Program-made: the position numbers and the translations under genes
The notes under the pieces: generated by a model
Told to the model about the DNA's origin: nothing
Databases searched by the model: none
Seen by the model: the letters and a program-made list of their open reading frames with translations, nothing else
Virus record (IMG/VR): IMGVR_UViG_3300027736_000112
Location: 1-36,433 of that record
Length of the DNA stretch: 36,433 nucleotides
Origin: a virus
Strand: one strand, 5' to 3'
Shown here: positions 31,467-36,257 of the stretch, one piece after another
Layout: every line of letters starts with the position of its first letter
Position numbering within the stretch: the first letter of the stretch is position 1

Positions 31467-31906
31467 TGGCGACAAAATATATTACCGAAATCTTAGAGGA
31501 AGCGAATAAAGATATTGATAATCTTGCAAAATATCGTGAGAATGCAGCATTAAAGTTTTTATTTCAACATGCTTTCATACCTGAACAAAAGTTCATGTTA
31601 CCCGAAGGTGAGCCTCCATTCAAACAGGAAGCAGCTCCAATTGGAATGACACCAGCAAACTTTACACAGGAAATGAAAAAGTTGTATGTTTTCACGAAAG
31701 CTCGTGATTTGTCAAAGATTAGACGGGAGCAATTGTTTATTCAGTTGTTAGAAAGCATTCATCCGTCTGAAGCAAAAGTTCTCTTAGCCGTCAAAGATCA
31801 GAAGCTAAATAAGTTGTACAAGAACATCACTGCAGATGTTGCAGCTGATTATGGATTTATTCCAAGACAGGCAAAAAATGAGGACTCGACACCAAAAAAA
31901 TCTTAA
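31466..31906 (+). CDS. Conserved T4-like phage protein (DUF6433-like)
   Basis: A 146-residue helical protein. FMLPEGEPPFK, FIQLLESIHPSEAKVLLAVKDQKLNKLY and the final helical basic stretch match a family I recall as DUF6433, commonly linked to RNase H in T4-like phages. Function unknown. It is coupled to the RNase H gene by a one-base overlap. Confidence 0.75.
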   Translation: MATKYITEILEEANKDIDNLAKYRENAALKFLFQHAFIPEQKFMLPEGEPPFKQEAAPIGMTPANFTQEMKKLYVFTKARDLSKIRREQLFIQLLESIHPSEAKVLLAVKDQKLNKLYKNITADVAADYGFIPRQAKNEDSTPKKS

Positions 31907-32102
31907 AGTCATTCTTTCTTTGGAGCAAGAAGAACTCGCGCATTGGCTGGCACGTTTGCCAGACGAAGAAATCGAGTACGTTGAATGGCTTATTGAAGAA
32001 GTTGAAGGTGCTCTAGAAAACATTGTGCTTGAACAAACTGGACTTGAAGATGCTCAAAAAGTCTTGAAAAAATTCACAAAGAAAAATGAAGACAAAAGTT
32101 AA
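31878..32102 (+). CDS. Hypothetical acidic helical protein
   Basis: A 74-residue protein starting at ATG 31878 inside the end of the previous gene. The middle is acidic and helical (PDEEIEYVEWLIEEVEGALE), flanked by basic ends. Unknown function; faint likeness to the 72-residue protein at 3158. Overlaps the next gene. Confidence 0.6.
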   Translation: MRTRHQKNLKVILSLEQEELAHWLARLPDEEIEYVEWLIEEVEGALENIVLEQTGLEDAQKVLKKFTKKNEDKS

Positions 32103-32280
32103 AGTATTTAAAAACGCACAAGAAGTAGGTTGGTATAAAGACATTATTCCTGGCGCTAATGCTATCATTGCAACATGTAAAAATCTTGGCTATGACATCA
32201 CTCAATATTATTTCACCGAGTATGATGACACTAAAAAAATTGTGTGGCGCGGCGAAAAAAGTATGGTAGATGTCGTATAA
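32086..32280 (+). CDS. Hypothetical protein
   Basis: A 64-residue protein of unknown function starting inside the preceding gene. It has a helix (NAIIATCKNLG) and strands ending in MVDVV. The last gene of this run before a late promoter. Confidence 0.58.
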   Translation: MKTKVKVFKNAQEVGWYKDIIPGANAIIATCKNLGYDITQYYFTEYDDTKKIVWRGEKSMVDVV

Positions 32281-32284
32281 AGCG

Positions 32285-32292
32285 TATAAATA
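32285..32292 (+). promoter_or_regulatory. T4-type late promoter TATAAATA
   Basis: An exact TATAAATA, 20 bases before a small ATG frame at 32312 with AAGGAAAG, and upstream of a strong terminator at 32442. The transcript would be only about 170 bases. Confidence 0.7.
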
Positions 32293-32311
32293 AAATAACA
32301 AGGAAAGTAAA

Positions 32312-32410
32312 ATGCAACTCTGTCATATATCTTATAGTACAAAATCGAATGGTCTAAATGATCAAGCGATTGCGCGCTCATTTACACCTGAGTGGGGTAT
32401 GAGGGTCTAA
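32312..32410 (+). CDS. Possible 32-residue late microprotein
   Basis: ATG 32312 follows AAGGAAAG at normal spacing and lies between a T4-type late promoter and a terminator. The product (MQLCHISYSTKSNG at the start, EWGMRV at the end) matches nothing I know. The transcript could equally be a small RNA; about 30 bases separate the stop from the terminator stem. Confidence 0.4.
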   Translation: MQLCHISYSTKSNGLNDQAIARSFTPEWGMRV

Positions 32411-32441
32411 GGTAAGACAGAAGTAAGTTCATCTGACCAAA

Positions 32442-32475
32442 GGCCCTAGGAAAAAACTAGGGCCTTTTTTGTTTT
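32442..32475 (+). terminator. Strong intrinsic terminator
   Basis: A perfect 8-bp stem GGCCCTAG/CTAGGGCC with loop GAAAAAA, followed by TTTTTTGTTTT. It insulates the tRNA region from upstream transcription. Confidence 0.93.
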
Positions 32476-32480
32476 AACGG

Positions 32481-32509
32481 TGTACAATAAATCGTAGATG
32501 GTGTATAAT
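32481..32509 (+). promoter_or_regulatory. Promoter of the first tRNA operon
   Basis: TGTACA at 32481-32486, spacer with AATCGTAG, TATAAT at 32504-32509. It starts a few bases after the terminator. The preceding CGG is shared with the copies at 29052, 34658 and 34927. Confidence 0.87.
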
Positions 32510-32545
32510 ACATCTATCAACAGATTAATCTTAGTCTGCAAACAA

Positions 32546-32559
32546 GCTCTTTAAAATTT
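32546..32559 (+). promoter_or_regulatory. boxA-like antitermination element
   Basis: GCTCTTTAAAATTT closely matches the boxA of bacterial rRNA leaders (GCTCTTTAACAATT in E. coli). It is in the transcribed leader of the tRNA operon, where a NusB/S10 complex could bind. A second, weaker copy is at 34982. Confidence 0.55.
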
Positions 32560-32576
32560 CGTATTCTTATAATTAC

Positions 32577-32650
32577 TCCGGAATAGTGTAGCGGTAACAC
32601 TACAGACTTTGACTCTGTCATCCTAGGTTCGAACCCTAGTTCCGGTGCCA
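32577..32650 (+). tRNA. tRNA-Gln (UUG)
   Basis: A 74-base tRNA with encoded CCA. Anticodon stem ACAGA/TCTGT with loop CTTTGAC gives UUG. T arm is CTAGG/CCTAG with loop TTCGAAC. The first acceptor pair is U-U, which fits the weak first pair of glutamine tRNAs. Confidence 0.9.
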
Positions 32651-32747
32651 TATTGAAATGTATTACTTGCCTGACCGAAAAAGTCGTGGTAAACTACAAG
32701 AGACAGAGGGTTCGAATCCCTGGGACTGGTAGTATGTTTCAATATGG
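32648..32747 (+). ncRNA. tRNA-like sequence inside an inverted repeat
   Basis: CCATATTGAAA (32648-32658, including the CCA of tRNA-Gln) pairs perfectly with TTTCAATATGG (32737-32747). Between them are a tRNA-like T arm (GGG-TTCGAAT-CCC) and a possible acceptor CCTGACC/GGACTGG with two mismatches, but too few bases remain for both D and anticodon arms and no CCA is encoded. A decayed tRNA or another stable RNA. Confidence 0.45.
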
Positions 32748-32753
32748 TTTTTT

Positions 32754-32831
32754 CTGGGTATAATGTCAATCAGGTAGACGGCGAGGTTTGGAACTTCGAG
32801 GCTGCAGGTTCGAATCCTGCTACCCAGACCA
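32754..32831 (+). tRNA. tRNA-Pro (UGG)
   Basis: 78 bases with perfect acceptor CTGGGTA/TACCCAG, anticodon stem CGAGG/CTTCG, loop TTTGGAA (UGG), a TTCGAAT T loop and encoded CCA. C1-G72 is typical of proline tRNAs. Confidence 0.93.
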
Positions 32832-32838
32832 ATTTTAT

Positions 32839-32928
32839 GGAACGGTCCTATAATGGTATTAGAGCAGATTGCTAATCTGTCGCTCGGCGCAATCCGGGTT
32901 CTGAGTTCGAGTCTCAGTCGTTCCGCCA
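32839..32928 (+). tRNA. tRNA-Ser (GCU)
   Basis: 90 bases. Acceptor GGAACGG/TCGTTCC, anticodon loop TTGCTAA (GCU), long variable arm, T arm CTGAG/CTCAG, discriminator G, encoded CCA. Class II as expected for serine. Confidence 0.93.
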
Positions 32929-32934
32929 AGTTAT

Positions 32935-33020
32935 GGAAGTGTGGGTGAGTGGCTGAAACCGACAGACTGTAAATCTGTTCCCTAAAAAGCACGTTGGTTC
33001 GAATCCAACCGCTTCCACCA
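32935..33020 (+). tRNA. tRNA-Tyr (GUA)
   Basis: 86 bases. Acceptor GGAAGTG/CGCTTCC, anticodon stem ACAGA/TCTGT with loop CTGTAAA (GUA), long variable arm, T arm TTGG/CCAA, discriminator A, CCA. Confidence 0.92.
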
Positions 33021-33027
33021 ATTTATT

Positions 33028-33119
33028 GCCAGCGAGACTTGGAAGTCAGAGAGGTCTTATACACCTTTTAGCGCCAGATTAGCGTTCTTGAGAGGGTTCG
33101 ATTCCCTCCGCTGGTACCA
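33028..33119 (+). tRNA. Class II tRNA with apparent UAU anticodon
   Basis: 92 bases with acceptor GCCAGCG/CGCTGGT, perfect T arm GAGGG/CCCTC and CCA. The best anticodon stem is GAGGT/ACCTT with loop CTTATAC, giving UAU (reads AUA, isoleucine). Yet there is a long variable arm (AGCGC/GCGTT), as in leucine, serine and tyrosine tRNAs, and a very small D arm. Identity is uncertain. Confidence 0.6.
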
Positions 33120-33140
33120 ATCAATATGAAAGGAGGCAAT

Positions 33141-33731
33141 ATGCCAAGTGTATTTTTAGTTAGCGATACTCACTTTGGTCACACTGGCGTATGTCGCTTT
33201 ACGCTCAATGATGGTGTTACAAAATTAAGACCGTGGGATGATGCCGATGAGATGGATGAAGCTATGGTCAAAGCTTGGAACGAAAGAGTAAAACCTACTG
33301 ACAAAGTCTATCACTTAGGTGACGTTGTGATTAACCGTAAAGCAATGGGAATCATGCGTAGGTTGAACGGTGACAAAGTTTTGATTCGTGGTAATCATGA
33401 CATCTTTCGAGATGATGAATATCGTGAACATTTTCGCGAATTGCGTGCATATCACGTAATGAACGGTATGATCTTGAGTCATATTCCATTACACCCAGAA
33501 TCGTTAGGTCGTTTTGGCACTAACATTCACGGTCATTTACATTCTGGTAGAGTCATGAGACAACCAGAAGGTAAGTATGGAGTACCTATTGTTGATACGC
33601 GTTACCATTGTGTTTGCGTAGAACAGACTCCTGATTTTGCTCCAATCTTGTTTGAGGATGTGATTAAACGAATTGAAGCCGAAGGCGGAAGTGTTGGATT
33701 TAAAAACGGTAATCACAATAGAGCTGATTAA
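33141..33731 (+). CDS. Metallophosphoesterase (calcineurin-like)
   Basis: A 196-residue phosphoesterase. Metal-site motifs are in order: SDTHFGH (9-14), YHLGDVV, IRGNHD, LSHIPLH and NIHGHLHSG. ATG 33141 follows AAAGGAGG; an earlier ATG at 33126 is inside that ribosome site. Substrate unknown; phage relatives act on nucleotides or phosphoproteins. It lies between tRNA genes, and tRNA-Met starts two bases after its stop. Confidence 0.9.
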   Translation: MPSVFLVSDTHFGHTGVCRFTLNDGVTKLRPWDDADEMDEAMVKAWNERVKPTDKVYHLGDVVINRKAMGIMRRLNGDKVLIRGNHDIFRDDEYREHFRELRAYHVMNGMILSHIPLHPESLGRFGTNIHGHLHSGRVMRQPEGKYGVPIVDTRYHCVCVEQTPDFAPILFEDVIKRIEAEGGSVGFKNGNHNRAD

Positions 33732-33732
33732 T

Positions 33733-33807
33733 GGGCTGGTAGCTTAATGGTAAAGCAGTGAACTCATAATTCATTGAGTGGGAGTTCAATTCTCTCTCAG
33801 CCTACCA
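33733..33807 (+). tRNA. tRNA with CAU anticodon (elongator Met or Ile2)
   Basis: 75 bases. Acceptor GGGCTGG/TCAGCCT with G-U pairs, anticodon stem GTGAA/TTCAT, loop CTCATAA (CAU), T loop TTCAATT, CCA. It lacks the G-C run of initiator tRNA. Whether the C34 is lysidine-modified for isoleucine cannot be told. Confidence 0.88.
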
Positions 33808-33810
33808 ATA

Positions 33811-33828
33811 TATACTTGATGAAGTATA
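33811..33828 (+). other. Short hairpin between tRNA and HNH gene
   Basis: A perfect 7-bp stem TATACTT/AAGTATA with GATG loop, no T tract. Possibly an RNA-processing or stability element for the upstream tRNA; AAGGAAG for the HNH gene follows. Confidence 0.5.
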
Positions 33829-33842
33829 ACTAAGGAAGTATC

Positions 33843-34403
33843 ATGTCACAAATTTTAGCACTTGACGCATCAGGGTTACCGCGAAAGTGGATTACCTATG
33901 AAGATGCTATCACATACTATGCAAAGGAAGTAGTTGTTTGGTCACTTGGTGATATAGTAGCTACATTCCGCGGTGGTATTCAAAATAGTGGCGTAATGTC
34001 TGTGATTGAAACTCCTTCAATCATAGCTATTAAAGGTAAGGGCTTCAACATTGAAAAAGCAGGTAAAGTAGTTTTGTCTAACAAGACTTTGTTTGCTCGT
34101 GATCGTCATGTATGTGCATATTGTGGTGGGAAGTTTATACACAACCATCTATCACGAGATCATGTACTGCCAGTTTCACGTGGTGGTGAAAACACTTGGA
34201 TGAACTGTGTTACTTCTTGCATAAAGTGTAATACGTCTAAAGGAGCACGTACTCCAAAAGAATTCGGGCACGAAATCTTGTACGTTCCTTATGTTCCTAA
34301 CCACTATGAACATATGATCTTGCAAAATAGAAACATTCTTGCAGATCAAATGCACTACTTGCTTAGTGGAGTTCCTAAGCACTCAAGAGTTCTTTTGAAC
34401 TAA
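33843..34403 (+). CDS. HNH endonuclease
   Basis: A 186-residue protein. The HNH zinc-finger nuclease is at about 95-140: CAYCG, then SRDHVLPVSRGGENTWMNCV with the catalytic DH and N, then CIKCNTSKG. The N-terminal part may bind DNA. Such free-standing HNH genes in phage tRNA clusters usually behave as homing endonucleases. Strong ribosome site. Confidence 0.9.
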   Translation: MSQILALDASGLPRKWITYEDAITYYAKEVVVWSLGDIVATFRGGIQNSGVMSVIETPSIIAIKGKGFNIEKAGKVVLSNKTLFARDRHVCAYCGGKFIHNHLSRDHVLPVSRGGENTWMNCVTSCIKCNTSKGARTPKEFGHEILYVPYVPNHYEHMILQNRNILADQMHYLLSGVPKHSRVLLN

Positions 34404-34411
34404 AAAATTAT

Positions 34412-34487
34412 GTACGTGTGACCCGAAAGGCTAGGGACGAGATTGCAACCCTCGATTATGCAGGTTCGAGTCCTGTCGCGTACTCCA
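34412..34487 (+). tRNA. tRNA-Cys (GCA)
   Basis: 76 bases. Acceptor GTACGTG/CGCGTAC, anticodon loop TTGCAAC (GCA), T arm GCAGG/CCTGT, CCA. The discriminator U73 is a cysteine identity base. One A-C mismatch closes the anticodon loop. Confidence 0.88.
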
Positions 34488-34492
34488 AATGA

Positions 34493-34520
34493 TCATATAG
34501 GCCATAAAAAGCCTATATGA
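34493..34520 (+). other. 10-bp hairpin after tRNA-Cys
   Basis: TCATATAGGC/GCCTATATGA is a perfect 10-bp stem with loop CATAAAAA and no T tract. TATATGATC just downstream (about 34531-34539) could pair alternatively with GATCATATA. From here to 34657 I see no gene, only this hairpin and the terminator at 34585. Confidence 0.65.
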
Positions 34521-34584
34521 ATCAACAACTTATATGATCAAAATGCACCAGAATGCATCGAGAGTCATTTAGAAGGGGTACACC

Positions 34585-34621
34585 AGCTTCAAGTCCCTCA
34601 AGATCACCTGAAGCTCTTTTT
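34585..34621 (+). terminator. Intrinsic terminator of the first tRNA region
   Basis: AGCTTCAAGT pairs with ACCTGAAGCT (one mismatch), loop of 11, followed by CTTTTTAAT. It precedes the promoter at 34658. Confidence 0.8.
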
Positions 34622-34657
34622 AATAGTTGACTAAATCAGTATACTATTAAAAAGCGG

Positions 34658-34686
34658 TGTACATTAAATCGTAGTCGTGGTACAAT
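34658..34686 (+). promoter_or_regulatory. Promoter, recurrent motif with TACAAT -10
   Basis: TGTACA at 34658-34663, spacer with AATCGTAG, TGG-extended TACAAT at 34681-34686. It serves the small gene at 34717. Confidence 0.84.
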
Positions 34687-34716
34687 TATCCTATCAAATC
34701 AAAAAAGGATAACAAA

Positions 34717-34908
34717 ATGGCTAGAAAATCTAAAGATGTAGTAACATACATCGATGGTGTTAAGTTTACCGAGTGTGCTTACCGTGGACCTAAAAAAGGT
34801 CAAGGGACTTTTCCTATCGATAAGTCTAAGTACACGGTTTGGACGCAGACGGTTTCCAAGTATACGCGTGGTACAAATGGTGTTCTTGGAACAGTCGAAA
34901 GAGTTTAA
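34717..34908 (+). CDS. Small basic hypothetical protein
   Basis: A 63-residue lysine- and arginine-rich protein of unknown function, with strands in GVKFTECAYRG and SKYTVWTQTVSKYT. AAAGGA lies eight bases before the ATG and a strong promoter lies upstream. A single-gene unit between two tRNA operons. Confidence 0.65.
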   Translation: MARKSKDVVTYIDGVKFTECAYRGPKKGQGTFPIDKSKYTVWTQTVSKYTRGTNGVLGTVERV

Positions 34909-34926
34909 AAATAGTTCACTTAACGG

Positions 34927-34955
34927 TGTACAATAAATCGTAGAGGTGGTATAAT
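34927..34955 (+). promoter_or_regulatory. Promoter of the second tRNA operon
   Basis: TGTACA at 34927-34932, spacer with AATCGTAG, TGG-extended TATAAT at 34950-34955. Best match of all copies to an extended -10 sigma70 promoter. The next gene is a tRNA 240 bases later. Confidence 0.88.
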
Positions 34956-34981
34956 CTACCTCTACTGCTGATAAAGCAAAC

Positions 34982-34996
34982 GTTCTTTAAAAATTT
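34982..34996 (+). promoter_or_regulatory. boxA-like element, second copy
   Basis: GTTCTTTAAAAATTT, similar to the copy at 32546 and preceded as there by GCAAAC. It lies about 20 bases after the expected start site of the second tRNA operon. Confidence 0.45.
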
Positions 34997-35053
34997 CAAA
35001 AGTCCTCTCTGAGTCTACGGTAAATACGGAGCATGAGGCACATAAAGGTTGTT

Positions 35054-35157
35054 TCAAAACGCAACGCAGGACGCATTAAATGGACCTTGAAGGTCAGCCT
35101 GAAAAGGATGCAAGTCAAAACGCCGAGCAGGAAACATTAAATGACCAAAGGTCAGCC
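35054..35157 (+). repeat. Two imperfect tandem repeats in the tRNA operon leader
   Basis: Copy 1 (35054-35099) and copy 2 (35115-35157) share TCAAAACGC, GCAGGA, CATTAAATG and AAGGTCAGCC in order. Each contains a GACC...GGTC hairpin. No reading frame with a ribosome site covers them. The leader from 34997 to 35192 holds no gene otherwise. Confidence 0.75.
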
Positions 35158-35165
35158 AAGAGTTT

Positions 35166-35186
35166 GGTGGTTCTCCAAAAACCACC
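35166..35186 (+). other. Hairpin just before tRNA-Glu
   Basis: GGTGGTT/AACCACC, 7 bp, loop of 7, no T tract. Seven bases remain between it and the tRNA start, so it may guide 5' processing. Confidence 0.55.
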
Positions 35187-35192
35187 ACCTAT

Positions 35193-35267
35193 GCTGGGTT
35201 CGTCTATCGGTTAGGACACATGCCTTTCACGTATGTAAGACGGGTTCGATTCCCGTACCCAGTACCA
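35193..35267 (+). tRNA. tRNA-Glu (UUC)
   Basis: 75 bases. Acceptor GCTGGGT/ACCCAGT, TTCGTCTA D-arm start typical of glutamate tRNAs, anticodon stem CATGC/GTATG with loop CTTTCAC (UUC), T arm ACGGG/CCCGT, CCA. Confidence 0.93.
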
Positions 35268-35391
35268 TTTGTTTAACTGACGTAAGCCATGAGGTAAACG
35301 TCAACCTTGAGTAACTCTGTCGATAAACGGTACGTCCAGCTGGCAATTCCGTTGAGGCTTAGCAAATAGTGCGTCAGTTAAACAAATGGTA
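35263..35391 (+). ncRNA. Structured RNA bounded by a 20-bp perfect inverted repeat
   Basis: The 20 bases 35263-35282 are the exact reverse complement of 35372-35391. The left arm begins inside tRNA-Glu (its last five bases, TACCA). Inside, TAAGCC (35283-35288) pairs with GGCTTA (35356-35361), AGGT with ACCT, and ACGG with CCGT around a CCAG/CTGG hairpin. No reading frame with a ribosome site is present. A stable branched RNA is likely, comparable in setting to the stable RNAs C and D of the T4 tRNA cluster; function unknown. Confidence 0.65.
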
Positions 35392-35583
35392 GAATCTCGT
35401 TACTACTTTCGTTAAAGTAGCGCTTGATTAGCGATAGAGATCCGGTGGCAGAAGACCGTTAGCGGAGCAATCCTGAATCTGATAGGCAGTTATCTTTCTG
35501 CACACAGGTACCAGATAAAAAAGATGGACAGAGTAACTGCTCAATTAAGGGCTGGCGTGGAACCCAGTAGCTTATCCTAATTT
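35392..35583 (+). ncRNA. Gene-free stretch with further RNA hairpins
   Basis: Between the inverted repeat and tRNA-Asp no protein gene or tRNA is visible. Hairpins include CTACTTT/AAAGTAG (35403-35420), enclosed by ATCTC/GAGAT (35394 and 35437), and GCAGTTA/TAACTGC (35486 and 35534), enclosing ATCTT/AAGAT. CTGG/CCAG follows near 35552-35567. This may be a second structured RNA or the continuation of the one before. Confidence 0.5.
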
Positions 35584-35659
35584 GGTCTTAAAGTGTTCAT
35601 GGACGCACACTAGCTTGTCACGCTAGAAGAGTGGGGATCGTTACCCCCTAAGACCGCCA
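35584..35659 (+). tRNA. tRNA-Asp (GUC)
   Basis: 76 bases. Perfect acceptor GGTCTTA/TAAGACC, anticodon stem CTAGC/GCTAG with loop TTGTCAC (GUC), discriminator G as in aspartate tRNAs, CCA. The T loop (ATCGTTA) departs from the usual TTCGA. Confidence 0.88.
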
Positions 35660-35664
35660 AGTTA

Positions 35665-35700
35665 TGGAGAAGCAGGTGCTACGGCATCTGTTATCCACCA
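35665..35700 (+). ncRNA. 36-base hairpin ending in CCA, tRNA minihelix-like
   Basis: GCAGGTGC-TACG-GCATCTGT is an 8-bp hairpin, extended by an imperfect TGGA/TCCA end and followed by CCA. It sits between tRNA-Asp and tRNA-Leu with the same AAGTT spacer as real tRNAs. It lacks D, anticodon and T arms. Probably an internally deleted tRNA, or a genuine mini-RNA. Confidence 0.5.
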
Positions 35701-35706
35701 AGTTTT

Positions 35707-35782
35707 GCCCTGGTGACGGAATGGCATACGTACTGGTCTTAGAAACCAGGTTCTGGGAGTTCGAGTCTCCCCTAGGGCACCA
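35707..35782 (+). tRNA. tRNA-Leu (UAG) with short variable loop
   Basis: 76 bases. Acceptor GCCCTGG/CTAGGGC, anticodon stem CTGGT/ACCAG with loop CTTAGAA (UAG), T arm GGGAG/CTCCC, A73, CCA. The variable region is only about five bases (GTTCT), whereas bacterial leucine tRNAs are class II. Confidence 0.85.
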
Positions 35783-35789
35783 AGTTTAT

Positions 35790-35881
35790 GGAAAGTAATG
35801 CAGCTGGGATGGTCCGGCGACCAGCCTTGAAAACTGGGTTCTCAGAAATGGGATGGGGTTCGACTCCTCTGCTTTCCGCCA
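35790..35881 (+). tRNA. tRNA-Ser (UGA)
   Basis: 92 bases. Acceptor GGAAAGT/GCTTTCC, anticodon stem CCAG/CTGG, loop CTTGAAA (UGA), long variable arm, T loop TTCGACT, discriminator G, CCA. Second serine tRNA of the region. Confidence 0.9.
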
Positions 35882-35887
35882 TATAAT

Positions 35888-35963
35888 GGGAACGTAGCTC
35901 ATCAGGTAGAGCAGCAGACTGAAAATTTGCGTGTGGTTGGTTCGAGTCCAATCGTTCCTACCA
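35888..35963 (+). tRNA. tRNA-Phe (GAA)
   Basis: 76 bases. Acceptor GGGAACG/CGTTCCT, anticodon stem GCAGA/TTTGC with loop CTGAAAA (GAA), T arm TTGG/CCAA with TTCGAGT, A73, CCA. Confidence 0.92.
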
Positions 35964-35969
35964 ATATTT

Positions 35970-36043
35970 CCCCTTGTAGCTCAATGGTAGAGCACTCGGC
36001 TGATAACCGAGAGAAGATGGTCCGATTCCATACGAGGGGACCA
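35970..36043 (+). tRNA. tRNA-Ile (GAU)
   Basis: 74 bases. Acceptor CCCCTTG/CGAGGGG, perfect anticodon stem CTCGG/CCGAG with loop CTGATAA (GAU), T loop TCCGATT (a change from TTCGA), A73, CCA. The C1-G72 pair is unusual for isoleucine. Confidence 0.87.
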
Positions 36044-36051
36044 AGTTTAAT

Positions 36052-36137
36052 GGGTGTTGCCCCATACGGCGGTCTGTAAAACCGTTCCTGAAGGTATGGA
36101 AGTTAGGCACGTGGAGCGTTACCATCAACACCCACCA
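36052..36137 (+). ncRNA. tRNA-Tyr-like RNA without a D arm
   Basis: 86 bases with perfect acceptor GGGTGTT/AACACCC, A73, CCA and anticodon hairpin GCGGT/ACCGT with loop CTGTAAA (GUA). Only ten bases separate acceptor and anticodon stem, so no D arm fits. CCATAC in that gap can pair with GTATGG in the long variable region, enclosing the anticodon arm. The T-like loop is AGCGTTA. Probably not a normal decoding tRNA. Confidence 0.55.
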
Positions 36138-36138
36138 G

Positions 36139-36167
36139 TTTACATTATATCACGTTTGTGGTATAAT
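36139..36167 (+). promoter_or_regulatory. Internal promoter before tRNA-Asn
   Basis: TTTACA at 36139-36144, 17-base spacer with CACGT in place of TCGT, TGG-extended TATAAT at 36162-36167. tRNA-Asn starts nine bases later, so transcription starts at or near its 5' end. Confidence 0.78.
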
Positions 36168-36176
36168 ATTAGTTAT

Positions 36177-36252
36177 TCCCTAGTAGCACAGCGGTAGTTG
36201 CACTTGACTGTTAATCAAGGTGTCCGTGGTTCGATCCCACGCTGGGGAGCCA
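36177..36252 (+). tRNA. tRNA-Asn (GUU)
   Basis: 76 bases. Acceptor TCCCTAG/CTGGGGA, perfect anticodon stem CTTGA/TCAAG with loop CTGTTAA (GUU), T arm CGTGG/CCACG, discriminator G, CCA. Confidence 0.93.
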
Positions 36253-36257
36253 GTTTT

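Noticed and set aside
33126-33140. ATG 33126 as start of the phosphoesterase
   Set aside because: This ATG immediately precedes the AAGGAGG used by the ATG at 33141, and the added residues encode that ribosome site.
34493-34540. Hairpin after tRNA-Cys as a terminator
   Set aside because: The stem is strong but no T tract follows; the real terminator appears to be at 34585.
35054-35157. CRISPR array
   Set aside because: Only two imperfect copies with a short gap; spacing and sequence do not fit repeats and spacers.
36052-36137. Ordinary second tRNA-Tyr
   Set aside because: Only ten bases lie between acceptor and anticodon stems and the T loop is abnormal, so it was listed as a tRNA-like RNA.
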